A stretch of DNA of 64,000 nt, from contig NZ_VLIY01000023.1 of the NCBI RefSeq assembly GCF_007489285.1, forward strand, positions 1 to 64,000. The letters are read 5' to 3'. Both the position numbers and the translations under genes were made by a program. The DNA is from Skermania sp. ID1734. Lineage in GTDB: Bacteria > Actinomycetota > Actinomycetes > Mycobacteriales > Mycobacteriaceae. The notes beneath the pieces were generated by a model. That model was not told the DNA's origin, did not search any database, and saw nothing but the letters and a program-made list of their open reading frames with translations. Of the stretch, positions 25,813 through 34,932 are shown piece after piece. Positions within the stretch are counted from its first letter, which is position 1. Each line of letters begins with the position of its first letter.

Positions 25813-26585
25813 TAGTCCGCGCTGACGAGTGTTCGGACGAAACGCCGTACCTCGTTCATCATGTGGCCGACCGAATCAGCGACGAACAAGACCGGCTGAC
25901 ACACGCTGTCATCGATGTCGCAGGCGATGACATCCTCGGCGCGGAACTCCCGTAACTCGGCGTTGGCCATGTTTTCCATTTCGGTCATCGAGGACAGTAT
26001 CGCCGCACCGCACGCTCGGGGTCGCCCCTTCTCGGCCACGACGCCGACTTCCATGGTGAACCAGAACAACCGTCCGATCGCCTTGCTGACATCGTCGGAG
26101 GTGGCGTGTTTGGCGGCGCGTCCGAACCATCGATACATATCTGCGAATTCTGGATCGGCAAGCATCACTGCGTGTCCGACCAATTCGTGGATTACGTCGG
26201 GCTGCGGCGAAAACAACTGCTCCGTCACCGGTCGCACGTCGGGGGTCGACTGCAGGATGCCGTCGGCCAGCGGCGCAAAAAACAGCCGACCGGAGAGGGC
26301 GCCCATCGCCGGCGCAAGCTCGAAACCGGTCAGAGACCCAAGCGTGCTCGACACCTCACTCAGCTGCGGGACCCGGTCGGCGGGTAGCGCGACACGTCGC
26401 CCGGCAGACTGGTAATGCTCGCAGCTCAGCTGTTCGTGCATGTCGCTGAGCGCCCCAAAAACGCGCGCCCACAGCGCATCCTCATCGCTGCTGTAGACGA
26501 AATCGGGCAACGGCCGCCCCAGGCGATACCGGCGTGACAGGCGCTCACGCTCGGCTCGGACGTCGACACAAACCGTCATCCCCAC
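25812..26585 (-). CDS. Aromatic amino acid hydroxylase (Phe/Tyr/Trp type)
   Basis: The 257-residue product has the catalytic core of pterin-dependent aromatic amino acid hydroxylases. The iron ligands are in DVIHELVGHAVML (HELVGH) and in the later Glu of FWFTMEVGVV. FSPQPDVIHE and DPEFADMYRWFG are family signatures. It is close in length to bacterial phenylalanine hydroxylase (about 260-300) and has no regulatory domain. With the COMT-like gene it could hydroxylate tyrosine to DOPA, but phenylalanine hydroxylation is equally possible. Two starts (GTG 26585, ATG 26579) are open. Confidence 0.88.
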   Translation of the reverse strand: MGMTVCVDVRAERERLSRRYRLGRPLPDFVYSSDEDALWARVFGALSDMHEQLSCEHYQSAGRRVALPADRVPQLSEVSSTLGSLTGFELAPAMGALSGRLFFAPLADGILQSTPDVRPVTEQLFSPQPDVIHELVGHAVMLADPEFADMYRWFGRAAKHATSDDVSKAIGRLFWFTMEVGVVAEKGRPRACGAAILSSMTEMENMANAELREFRAEDVIACDIDDSVCQPVLFVADSVGHMMNEVRRFVRTLVSAD

Positions 26586-26810
26586 TACATCCTCTCGAGC
26601 GATTGCCCATCACGTCACAGCTGCGGACGAAACAATCGCCGACTGGTTGCCCGAATACCTCGCCGCCGCACACTGCAAACGAAACCTAGCGGACGCCGGT
26701 GAAATCGGAGACCGCCCGATGTGCACTGATACCGTGCGGGTGCGGCGCCTCGTCGCCGCCGATGCAGGGGACACAGACACCCTCCCGCTTCAAGTTATCG
26801 CTACCGCCAG

Positions 26811-26829
26811 CTACTATCGTGCTTAGTAG
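26811..26829. promoter_or_regulatory. CTACTA-N7-TAGTAG operator, site 1
   Basis: The sequence is CTACTATCGTGCTTAGTAG, with perfect half-sites. It lies 58 bases before the small plus-strand gene at 26888 and about 225 bases before the hydroxylase start on the other strand. The rest of the 26586-26887 gap shows no gene. Confidence 0.75.
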
Positions 26830-26887
26830 TTTATGCTTAGGTGCTCAGTTGTGAGGTCTGTATGTGTCCGGTCAGTTTTGGTGAAGT

Positions 26888-27079
26888 ATGAGCGACACCC
26901 CGATCTACGACCTCTTGCTGCGCGATCTCGCTATAAAGCCAGCTGCCTCACCTGCAGCTCCGTCGACCGCTACCGCTACACGTGAAGTGGGTCCCAAGCA
27001 CGCCAGAACCATTCGTCACGACCACGCGTTTGAGGCTTTGTGGACGTCCACTCGTCGAGGGCGTGGATTAGTCGAGTAG
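26888..27079 (+). CDS. Small hypothetical protein downstream of operator 1
   Basis: A 63-residue frame (MSDTPIYDLLLRDLAIKPAA...) begins 58 bases after operator 1 and ends convergent with nuoN, overlapping it by 12 bases. The C-terminus has HARTIRHDHAFEAL. There is no recognisable domain. Its position suggests that it belongs to the operator regulon. Confidence 0.45.
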   Translation: MSDTPIYDLLLRDLAIKPAASPAAPSTATATREVGPKHARTIRHDHAFEALWTSTRRGRGLVE

Positions 27080-28477
27080 TGCCAAGATTGCGCCGCTGGC
27101 CACTCCGACGACCAAAGTCGCGATAGCGGCGAGGTATGCCACCGTTGCTGCCGGACGCACGGTCACCGTGACGGGATCGGACTCACCGGCGAGCGCCGGC
27201 ACAATCCAGCGCAGGTAGTAGAAGAGGCTGGCCACGGTGTTGACGGCGGCGAGCACGACGAGCCAGCCGAGGCCGGCGTCGAACCCCGCGGCGAAGATTG
27301 TCAGTTTCCCGACGAAGACCGCCGTGGGCGGTGTGCCGACAAGCCCGAGCAGCGATACGAGGAGCGAGGCAACCAGCGCGGGGTGTCGACGAACCAGGCC
27401 ACGGAAATCGCTGACGGTGACTAGGTTCGGTAGCGCGCATATCACCGCGAATGCACCTAGGTTCGACAGTGCGTAGGCAGCGAGATAGAAAAGCGTTGCG
27501 GGCCGGGCTAACTCGGTCGGTGCGGCGGCGACACCGATGAACAGGTACCCTACTTGGCTTATCGTCGAGTATCCGAGCAGCCGTCGCGTATTGGCCTGGA
27601 AGAATGCACCTAGGTTGCCCAATGTCATCGTGGCCGCCGCAATTACGGCGATTATCGACGGCCAGTTCAGTGTCGCGTGATCGAGGACATCGACGGAGAG
27701 CCGCAAAATGGCCACCACGGCACCGACTTTAGGGACAGTCGTGACAAATGCCGCCACCGATGGCCGCGCACCTTGGGTGACATCGGGAATCCAAAAGTGT
27801 GCCGGTACGGCCCCGGCTTTGAACAACAGGCCAGTGATCAAGGCGACCGCGCCGACCGCCACTGCGACCGTCGGCGCGGTCGGCACCGCCGCCGCCAGCG
27901 CCACGTATCCCGTCGCGCCCCCGACGCCGAACAAGATGGTGACGCCAACCAGCATGATGGCGCCGAACAGCGCACCCAAAAGATAGTATTTCATCGCGGC
28001 TTCGGTGCCCGTTGAGTCCTTGCCGAATCCGGTCAACGCGTAAAGAGGAACACTGGCAAGCAGATACGCCGCAACGATCATCAGCAAATCGGTGGCGCCG
28101 CCGAGCAACACCGCGCCGAGCCCGCCGAGCACCACTAGCACACAGAACTCCGACTCGCGTGAGTGCGACCGTGTCTCGGACACGGCCAGCGCAAGGACGA
28201 GCAGGATCGACGCGGTGACGACGATCCGCGTCGCGTTGGTTGCGGAGTCTACGGCGTAGCTGCCCTCAAACGCCCCGGTCGGGGCGCGCCCCCAGGCGAT
28301 CAGGGTAAGGATCAACGCGGCACCGGCGGCGACCGCGCAGCCCAGTCGAACCATCCATTGGCGGTGGCGTGGCAGGAATGCGCCGACAAGTAAACCGATT
28401 ACGCCACCTGCGGCCAGGACTGCTTCCGGCGCCAGCGTGGCCAGATCCTCGACCATTGTGGCGGACATGTCCTGCAT
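27068..28477 (-). CDS. nuoN: NADH-quinone oxidoreductase subunit N (membrane arm)
   Basis: The protein of 469 residues is an antiporter-like subunit of complex I. It has about 14 membrane helices, including the conserved part LLFKAGAVPAHFWIPDVTQG and PSVAAFVTTVPKVGAVVAIL with the central lysines. The ATG at 28477 lies one base after the nuoM stop; upstream start candidates lie inside nuoM. Like its neighbours it is part of the proton-pumping membrane arm. It is the last gene of the operon that begins at nuoA. Confidence 0.92.
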   Translation of the reverse strand: MQDMSATMVEDLATLAPEAVLAAGGVIGLLVGAFLPRHRQWMVRLGCAVAAGAALILTLIAWGRAPTGAFEGSYAVDSATNATRIVVTASILLVLALAVSETRSHSRESEFCVLVVLGGLGAVLLGGATDLLMIVAAYLLASVPLYALTGFGKDSTGTEAAMKYYLLGALFGAIMLVGVTILFGVGGATGYVALAAAVPTAPTVAVAVGAVALITGLLFKAGAVPAHFWIPDVTQGARPSVAAFVTTVPKVGAVVAILRLSVDVLDHATLNWPSIIAVIAAATMTLGNLGAFFQANTRRLLGYSTISQVGYLFIGVAAAPTELARPATLFYLAAYALSNLGAFAVICALPNLVTVSDFRGLVRRHPALVASLLVSLLGLVGTPPTAVFVGKLTIFAAGFDAGLGWLVVLAAVNTVASLFYYLRWIVPALAGESDPVTVTVRPAATVAYLAAIATLVVGVASGAILALLD

Positions 28478-28478
28478 G

Positions 28479-29984
28479 TCAGCGCTCCACCAGCAGCACA
28501 AGTGTCCGCGATGCTGGCTCGATCACGTCGAGCAAGAACCGCGGGAACAACCCGATGGCTACCGAGGCCGCCATCAGCGGCACGATCGAGATCGCCTCGG
28601 ATGCGGTGAAATCGGTGATCGACGAATGCCCGTGCTGGGCCTTGCCGAGAAAGATACGCTGATACGCGCGAAGCAACAGAGCCGCGGTGAGCAGGATTCC
28701 GAACATCGCCGCGACTGTGGCCACGGGTGCGGGCTGCAGTGAGCCGGTGAATATTTGAAACTCCGCGATGAAGCCTGAAAAACCCGGTAATCCCAGCGAG
28801 GCGAAGGCAGCAACCGCGGTGGTCGCAGCGAAAACCGGGGCACAGGAAGCCAATCCACCATAGGCGTTGATGTCGTAGCTGCGGCCCCGGTCGTAAAGAA
28901 CACCGGCAAGCAGAAACAGCGCACCGGTGATCAGAGCGTGGCTGACCATCTGAGTGACCGCGCCAGCGACTGCGAGCTGACGTGCCTGCACCGTTGTGTC
29001 AGCCACGATTCCGGCGGCACCGAGCGCTAAGACGATGTAACCCATGTGGTTTACCGACGTGTAGGCGATCATGCGTTTGAAGTTGTTCTGCGCCAATGCA
29101 ACCAGCGCACCGTAGAGCACGCTGACGACACCGACGACGACAAAGACGACGGCAAAGCGCCGCCACGGTTCGGGCAGCAGCGGCATCGCGATACGCACGA
29201 AGCCATAGGTGCCCAGTTTCAGCAGCACACCGGCCAGGATCGCCGATCCTGCCGCCGGTGCCTCGGTGTGCGCGGGCGGCAACCACGTATGAAAAGGCAC
29301 GGTCGGAGTTTTGATCGCCAAGCCGACCGCGATCGCGGCCAGCGCCGCGGCCGCGATCGCGCCCTTGCCGGCCAACGGGTTCACTTCGACCACATCGACG
29401 ATGTCGAAGGTGTGTGGTGTCCCCGCCAGATAGACGATGATGAAGCCCACCAGCAACGCTAGAGATCCGATGAAGGTGTACAGGAAGAATTGCAACGCCG
29501 CGCGACGCGCTCCGCCGTGACCCCAACCGTTGATGACGAAATACATCCCGACGATCGACAGATCGAAAAACACGAAGAACAGCACCAGATCCAGGGAAAC
29601 GAAAACCCCCAGACACACCGTCTCCAAGAACAAAAACAGCGCCGCATACGCCCGTACCCTGCGCGTTTCACGCAACGAATAGACCGCACAGGCCAAGAAC
29701 AGTACGGCCGTCACCGCTACCATCGGCAGGCTCAATCCATCGACTCCGATGTGATAATCCGAACCGATGCTCGGGATCCAGGGCCACCGGACTTCGAACG
29801 CGAACCCGCCACGCCGCGGTGCGCCGTGGCCCCGATAGCGCGCCCACATCCCGGCGACGAGCGCGACCTCCACCGCACTGGCGGCCACCCAGAGCCAGCG
29901 GATGAGGCGGTCGGACAGCCGCGGCACAAACAACGCCACCGCCGCGACCACGGGCAGGAACACCACGATGCTGAGCACACTCAC
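28479..29984 (-). CDS. nuoM: NADH-quinone oxidoreductase subunit M (membrane arm)
   Basis: The 501-residue polytopic protein matches NuoM: LAIKTPTVPFHTWLPPAHTE, then APAAGSAILAGVLLKLGTYGFVR and NNFKRMIAYTSVNHMGYIVL. The lysine of AIKTP and the later KLGTYG lysine used in proton transfer are present. The usual LPDAHTEAP is LPPAHTEAP here, so an Asp is replaced by Pro. Start is a GTG. It follows nuoL in the operon. Confidence 0.92.
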   Translation of the reverse strand: MSVLSIVVFLPVVAAVALFVPRLSDRLIRWLWVAASAVEVALVAGMWARYRGHGAPRRGGFAFEVRWPWIPSIGSDYHIGVDGLSLPMVAVTAVLFLACAVYSLRETRRVRAYAALFLFLETVCLGVFVSLDLVLFFVFFDLSIVGMYFVINGWGHGGARRAALQFFLYTFIGSLALLVGFIIVYLAGTPHTFDIVDVVEVNPLAGKGAIAAAALAAIAVGLAIKTPTVPFHTWLPPAHTEAPAAGSAILAGVLLKLGTYGFVRIAMPLLPEPWRRFAVVFVVVGVVSVLYGALVALAQNNFKRMIAYTSVNHMGYIVLALGAAGIVADTTVQARQLAVAGAVTQMVSHALITGALFLLAGVLYDRGRSYDINAYGGLASCAPVFAATTAVAAFASLGLPGFSGFIAEFQIFTGSLQPAPVATVAAMFGILLTAALLLRAYQRIFLGKAQHGHSSITDFTASEAISIVPLMAASVAIGLFPRFLLDVIEPASRTLVLLVER

Positions 29985-30015
29985 CTCGTCCTGTCGTCAT
30001 GGATCGTTGCGCCGC

Positions 30016-31866
30016 TCACGTCAGCACCACCACCAGCACCGCCAAAACCACCATCACCACCACTGCCTGCGCGTAGTACTGGTGCACCTGCCCGGTCTGC
30101 GGTCGGCGCGCCCATCCGGCCAGGTCGCGCGCACCTGCAGCGACTGCGATCACTAGCCCGTCGATGACGGGCTCAACGCGGGCGGTCCAGCGAGCGGCGG
30201 TGATGCCCTCCTGTGCCAGCGCCCACACCCCACGATCGAGCACCGCATCATCGAAGCGTGCCAACGCTGCCGCTGTCCGCAGCGTGGGCGCCACGATCAG
30301 AATCCGCACGCCGTGTTGGAGCCCGAGCCACCCAGCCAACACCGACACCGACACCGACGGAACATCGCCCCATCGCCGCACGACGACTGCGGTCACCGCA
30401 ACCGCGGCCACAGCGACGAGCCCCGACAGCGCCAACTCGCCTCGTGTGGCCCCGGTCGCCGCCGCGCCACCGACGACCGAGAAATGCACCGCAGGTAGCG
30501 CCAGCGCACCCAGACCGGCCGCGGACGCGGCCAATGCGACCAGCGGCAGCCACTGCCGTGCCTTCACCCGCCGCGTCCCTTTTTCCTCGACGTCGAATCC
30601 CGATGCGGCGTCGGAGGCTTCGGGCAACCACACCAACACCAGTGCCCGCCCCGCATACACCGCGCCCAGAACCGCGGCGGCAAACCCGATCACATACAGT
30701 GGCTGCGATTGCTGCGCCGCAGCGGCGAGCACCCCATCCTTGCTCACCCACAACGACAGCGGCGGCACACCCGCCAAACTCAGGGCACCGACACTGAAGG
30801 TCCACCCCACCACCGGATAGCGCCGCGCCGCACCACGCAGGCTCGACAGGTTCTTGGTGCCCAGTGCGGTCAACCACGCGCCAGCGGCCAAGAACAACAG
30901 ACTCTTGGTCGCTGCGTGTGCAACCAGCTGGCCGGTCCCCCCTGCGACATCACCGACACCTGCGGCCAGGACCATGTAGCCTACCTGCGAACAGGTCGAG
31001 GCGGCCAACAACTGTTTCAGATCGTGCTGGCATACCGCGACCGCACCCAATGCCACCGCCGTGGCGACCCCGACCCAAGCCACGAGAGTGGCGGCCCAAT
31101 CGGTCGCCGCCAGCACCGGCTGCAACCGAAGAAGCAGATAAGCACCCGCGGCCACCATCGTCGCCGAGTGCAGCAAGGCCGACACCGGGCTCGGTCCGGC
31201 CATTGCCCGGGACAGCCAGAAGCTGAACGGGAGCTGCGCGGACTTCCCCAGGGCGGCAACTACGATGCCGGCGGCCGCGACATCCCGCCACCGCCCTTCC
31301 AGCCCGGGCAAGTCGACCAGACGCAGCGACCCTGCGCCGCCGGCCACAGCAGCCCCGGCAGCGAGATACAGCCCGACATCGCCGGTTCGGGTGGTCAGGA
31401 AGGCCGCCAGTCCAGACGCTGCTCGGTCGGCGTCGGCCCAGCGGAACCCGATCAACGCATACGACGCCGCGCCCATGAGTTCCCACGCCATCAACAGCTC
31501 GACCAACGTCGCCGCCGTGACCGTCGCCAACATCGCCGCGGCGAAAATCAGCATCAACCCGAAAAATCTCGCGCGCGCGGCATCCCGTCCCAGATCACCC
31601 GCAGCGAAAACCAGCACGGCCACCACGACGACCGCAACTGTCACGATCATGACCACCGACAGCCCGTCGACCCGCAGGACCACCGCGACACCCGCCAGAA
31701 ACGGCGCCGAAACCGTCGGTCGCTGCGCAGCATTCACGATCGACAGAGCCAATGTGGCCGCTGCGGCGCCGAGGGCAATGCCGGCGGCGCATCGATCGGC
31801 GCGGCGGCCCGCCAACAGCAGGGTGCCACCAACGATCGCCGGCACGGCAATCAGCGACCACAGCAC
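30016..31866 (-). CDS. nuoL: NADH-quinone oxidoreductase subunit L (membrane arm)
   Basis: The 616 residues match NuoL. The glutamate of MAWELMGAASYALIGF and the lysine in GKSAQLPF are conserved. The normal PFHVWLPDAM is PFSFWLSRAM, so a His and an Asp usually present are missing, while AGPSPVSALLHSATMVAAGA is kept. The C-terminal lateral helix region is present. The changes may alter proton translocation. The gene starts three bases after nuoK. Confidence 0.92.
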   Translation of the reverse strand: MLWSLIAVPAIVGGTLLLAGRRADRCAAGIALGAAAATLALSIVNAAQRPTVSAPFLAGVAVVLRVDGLSVVMIVTVAVVVVAVLVFAAGDLGRDAARARFFGLMLIFAAAMLATVTAATLVELLMAWELMGAASYALIGFRWADADRAASGLAAFLTTRTGDVGLYLAAGAAVAGGAGSLRLVDLPGLEGRWRDVAAAGIVVAALGKSAQLPFSFWLSRAMAGPSPVSALLHSATMVAAGAYLLLRLQPVLAATDWAATLVAWVGVATAVALGAVAVCQHDLKQLLAASTCSQVGYMVLAAGVGDVAGGTGQLVAHAATKSLLFLAAGAWLTALGTKNLSSLRGAARRYPVVGWTFSVGALSLAGVPPLSLWVSKDGVLAAAAQQSQPLYVIGFAAAVLGAVYAGRALVLVWLPEASDAASGFDVEEKGTRRVKARQWLPLVALAASAAGLGALALPAVHFSVVGGAAATGATRGELALSGLVAVAAVAVTAVVVRRWGDVPSVSVSVLAGWLGLQHGVRILIVAPTLRTAAALARFDDAVLDRGVWALAQEGITAARWTARVEPVIDGLVIAVAAGARDLAGWARRPQTGQVHQYYAQAVVVMVVLAVLVVVLT

Positions 31867-31869
31867 CGG

Positions 31870-32175
31870 TCAGTCCTTGAGATCTGCGGCCATGTCGACC
31901 ATGTCGACGTCACGGGCACGAAAGATCGCGGTGGTCACCGCGAAACCAGCGGCCATCTCGACGGCCATGACCGTCACCGCGACCAGGACCAACACCTGGC
32001 CATCGGGGCGCTGCGGAGCGGTGAAGTACCAGAACGCCGCCGTACCGACGATGACCGCGTTGATCATCAACTCGAGTCCCATCATCACCATGACAATGGA
32101 CTGCTGCGACAACACACCGTAGAGGCCGACGCTAACCAAGGCCGCGGCGAGGACCAGATACTCCGGCAAATTCAC
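31870..32175 (-). CDS. nuoK: NADH-quinone oxidoreductase subunit K
   Basis: The 101-residue protein has three membrane helices and the NuoK motifs GLYGVLSQQSIVMVMMGLEL and MINAVIV, with the conserved Glu of MGLELM. The GTG start overlaps the nuoJ stop. Typical length is about 100. Confidence 0.92.
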   Translation of the reverse strand: MNLPEYLVLAAALVSVGLYGVLSQQSIVMVMMGLELMINAVIVGTAAFWYFTAPQRPDGQVLVLVAVTVMAVEMAAGFAVTTAIFRARDVDMVDMAADLKD

Positions 32176-32729
32176 CGCCGCACTCCCGGCAGCGGATCGA
32201 TCGGTCGACGTCGTTGGAGGTCGTCACCGAAGCGGTCGTAGCGGCCGCGATGAGTCGCCAACACGACGGTTGACACCATCGTCGCGAACAACCCCATGCC
32301 CACGACGATCATAACCAGCATGTCGGGTCCCATCAGCGCTTCTCCGAGAGTCTTCGTCGGCCGCGGAGGTACCGGTGAGGCGGATCGCGGCCACGGAACA
32401 AGAAGCGCGCCCGCGGTCAGTGCGGCGAAAACGCCGAAAGAGATCGCCAGGGCTCCTTTTCGGTTGTGCACCATTGTCATCGGCATGAGCCCGGCCGGGT
32501 TCATCATGTACATGATCATGAACACCACCATGACGACCATCTCCATGATCATCATGAGGATGACCAACACTCCGAGATAGGTCAGCTGCACCAGCAAAAC
32601 CGTGACGGCGGAGAAAACGAACGACAGCAGCAGCGCGAAGGTGGCTCTAGCCATCGAGCTCACCCGAAATACTGCAATCCCAGTGACGACGGCGCCCGTG
32701 GCGCACACCCAGAAAGCGATCTGTGACAA
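32172..32729 (-). CDS. nuoJ: NADH-quinone oxidoreductase subunit J
   Basis: The 185 residues give five membrane helices of NuoJ type, with ARATFALLLSFVFSAVTVLL and VQLTYLGVLVILMMIMEMVV. A very methionine-rich span follows (MMIMEMVVMVVFMIMYMMN then PAGLMPMTM). NuoJ normally has few methionines here, so this may be an adaptation to a metal-rich setting. Start codon and length are normal. Confidence 0.9.
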   Translation of the reverse strand: MSQIAFWVCATGAVVTGIAVFRVSSMARATFALLLSFVFSAVTVLLVQLTYLGVLVILMMIMEMVVMVVFMIMYMMNPAGLMPMTMVHNRKGALAISFGVFAALTAGALLVPWPRSASPVPPRPTKTLGEALMGPDMLVMIVVGMGLFATMVSTVVLATHRGRYDRFGDDLQRRRPIDPLPGVRR

Positions 32730-32753
32730 AGTCTTTCACCTTCCCTTCCGGCG

Positions 32754-33677
32754 TTACGCCACCGCGAGGATCGACACGATCAACGTCTGCACCAGCATCA
32801 CCGGCAGCAGAACGACCCAGGAAAACTCTTCGAACCGTTCCATGCGCATGGTCGGGACGCGCCGGCCCGCCCACACCAGCACAACCACGACGATCACGGT
32901 CTTGATCACCGACCACAGCCACGCCGGCAGCAGTGGACCCGAACCACCGCCGAGAAACAACGGCACCGCCATCGCCGCCCCCGCGACGAACAGGCTCCAG
33001 CGTCCGGTGAGGAACACCAACCGATCGACACCCGACAGCTCCGCGAGGACCCCGCCGGCGATGTCGCTGGAGACCGCCTGCCGAAAAGGCGGCATGAACG
33101 ACATCGCCAATACCGAGAGCAGATACACCACAAACGCTGCGGGCATCCACACCACGAACCACAAGCCCTGTTGTGCAGCAACGACATCGGCGACGCGTAA
33201 CGACCCGGCTCCGACAGCGACGGTGATGAGCGCGAACATGTGCGGCAGTTCATAGGCGAGCCCTTGCGCGACGAACCGGTAGCCACCGACCAGGCTGAAC
33301 GTCGAGTTCGGGCCCCAGCCCGCGAGCCACACCGCCGCCCACGCCACGACCTCCATCGCGTTGAACCAGACGAGGCTCACTGCGGAATCGGCCACCACGC
33401 GGTTACCGAACGGCACTACAGCGGCGGCCAGAACCGCGGCCAACATCAGCGCCATGGCACCGGCACGCCACAGCAGCCGATCCGACCCCACCAGGACTCG
33501 ACGTTGCTGCACCAACAAGAACGCTGCTGAGCGCAGCGGTTCAGCCATCGCGGCAGTCAGCGGTGCCCGAGCCGGCGCTGCCCGCACGACAGCTTCAAAA
33601 GTTACTGCCATCCACACGAATACGACGACAGCCACCGGCAACAACGCCGCACTCCAGGATGGGAACGTCTCAATCAC
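32754..33677 (-). CDS. nuoH: NADH-quinone oxidoreductase subunit H-like protein
   Basis: The 307-residue polytopic protein keeps NuoH landmarks (GWGPNSTFSLVGGYRFVAQG, AYELPHMFALITVAV, and MRMERFEEFSWVVLLP). It is about 100 residues shorter than standard NuoH. NuoH forms the quinone chamber with NuoB and NuoD. Because NuoD is not encoded here, its partner must be supplied by the chromosome or by the His-rich protein. It overlaps that gene by eight bases. Confidence 0.88.
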   Translation of the reverse strand: MIETFPSWSAALLPVAVVVFVWMAVTFEAVVRAAPARAPLTAAMAEPLRSAAFLLVQQRRVLVGSDRLLWRAGAMALMLAAVLAAAVVPFGNRVVADSAVSLVWFNAMEVVAWAAVWLAGWGPNSTFSLVGGYRFVAQGLAYELPHMFALITVAVGAGSLRVADVVAAQQGLWFVVWMPAAFVVYLLSVLAMSFMPPFRQAVSSDIAGGVLAELSGVDRLVFLTGRWSLFVAGAAMAVPLFLGGGSGPLLPAWLWSVIKTVIVVVVLVWAGRRVPTMRMERFEEFSWVVLLPVMLVQTLIVSILAVA

Positions 33678-34932
33678 GATGAGCTTCTTCCCCGTGATGA
33701 CCGGGCTGCGCCACGAGCGCGAGATAGGGATCGAAGCTCGCCACGATCAGACGCGCCTGCGCCACCTCGGCGCCAACCAGCAGTCCCGGCAATGCATCGA
33801 GTAACCACTGGGTCCACACAGGTGACTCAAGCCCGGCTGGGCCACCGAGTGCCGCGGTCTCGATGCCATGAACCCAGCGCAGGAGACGGTCATATGCATC
33901 ACCGGTGTATTCCTCTGCTAGGTGCTCATCGCCGGGAACCGGTCCCAGCCCCGACAGCGACCACCGCAGCATTCGTGACCGGCGCACGCGGGCGCTCCAG
34001 GCCCGCACTTGCCGGCGCGTAGCGAGTCCCACAGGCCCGGCGAGGATGTCATCGCGTAAGCGCCGGGCGGTGATGGCGGTGTCGTCCCACCCCGTCAAAG
34101 CCAGCAGGCGGCTGCACGAATCCAGCCGCCACGCGCTCGTCGCGCGCTCCGGCCCGATCTGGTCGGCCAGATGCGACCAGAACGGGCCGTCACCTGCGGC
34201 CGCGGACAGCGTGGCGACATCGACCGCGGTGATGACGTCACCTTGCATCGTGGCGGTGACCAGCAGACCCGTCGGCCATAGCGGTGTGGCCGGCCCGAGG
34301 GGCACATTGAGCACATCCAATTTCAGGCCATCGCGGTCTAAGGCGCGTTCAGCCATCGCGATGCCACCGGGCATCTGCATCCCCGCCATGTTGTGGCCAT
34401 GGTGGCCACCGTGCTCGTCGCCACCGTGCTCGTCGCCACCGTGCTCGTCGCCAGCGTGCTCGGAATGCATGTCGTGCCCGGATTCGCCGTGGCCGACGGC
34501 GTGACCGTTGTCGGATGTGGTGCCGCGGGGGCCGCGGTGTTCATGGCCGCCGCCGAGGAGTGCGCGCTCGTGGTGGCCGGTGTATAGGGGCTCGGCTGCC
34601 GGTGGTGTAGTTCTCGGCGCGTCCGGTGTGTCCCCGGCGAGCTGGCTCACGGCGGCATCGAGCATCGCTGCGACATCGTTGGCGTGCCGGAGGTCGGCGC
34701 GCGCTCGCGGGTGCGGCATCGCCGCCCACACCGACTCGACAGCGAGCCGAATCGATTCCAGGTCCGCGCCGGCGACGATCAGTATGTTCGCTTCGGCAGG
34801 ACTCAACGCCATCGGCCAGCCTCGTTCGCGCACAGCCTTTTCCACGGCCAAACGCTCCGCAGTACCGGCTGGCGCGGTCATCGACAGCACGCAGGGCTGG
34901 ATCCGGTGGCGCAACCAATTCCTCACGTCCAC
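33670..34932 (-). CDS. His/Met-rich protein with NuoB/NuoD-like parts
   Basis: The 420-residue protein sits where nuoB-nuoC-nuoD would be. Residues 35-75 (RGWPMALSPAEANILIVAGA) resemble part of NuoB but lack its iron-sulfur cysteines. Residues 120-190 are extremely rich in His, Met, Asp and Gly, with three DEHGG repeats from a 15-bp tandem repeat (about 34,421-34,460) and HGHNMAGMQMPGG. The C-terminal half is soluble and contains a NuoD-like start (DRDGLKLDVLNVPLGPATPL). Metal binding is likely. It could dock to the membrane arm in place of the NADH-oxidising arm. This is an inference. Confidence 0.75.
   Translation of the reverse strand: MDVRNWLRHRIQPCVLSMTAPAGTAERLAVEKAVRERGWPMALSPAEANILIVAGADLESIRLAVESVWAAMPHPRARADLRHANDVAAMLDAAVSQLAGDTPDAPRTTPPAAEPLYTGHHERALLGGGHEHRGPRGTTSDNGHAVGHGESGHDMHSEHAGDEHGGDEHGGDEHGGHHGHNMAGMQMPGGIAMAERALDRDGLKLDVLNVPLGPATPLWPTGLLVTATMQGDVITAVDVATLSAAAGDGPFWSHLADQIGPERATSAWRLDSCSRLLALTGWDDTAITARRLRDDILAGPVGLATRRQVRAWSARVRRSRMLRWSLSGLGPVPGDEHLAEEYTGDAYDRLLRWVHGIETAALGGPAGLESPVWTQWLLDALPGLLVGAEVAQARLIVASFDPYLALVAQPGHHGEEAHRD

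Noticed and set aside
30709-32241. 510-codon plus-strand open frame
   Set aside because: Shadow of nuoL and nuoK. The product is Arg/Gln/His-rich without structure.
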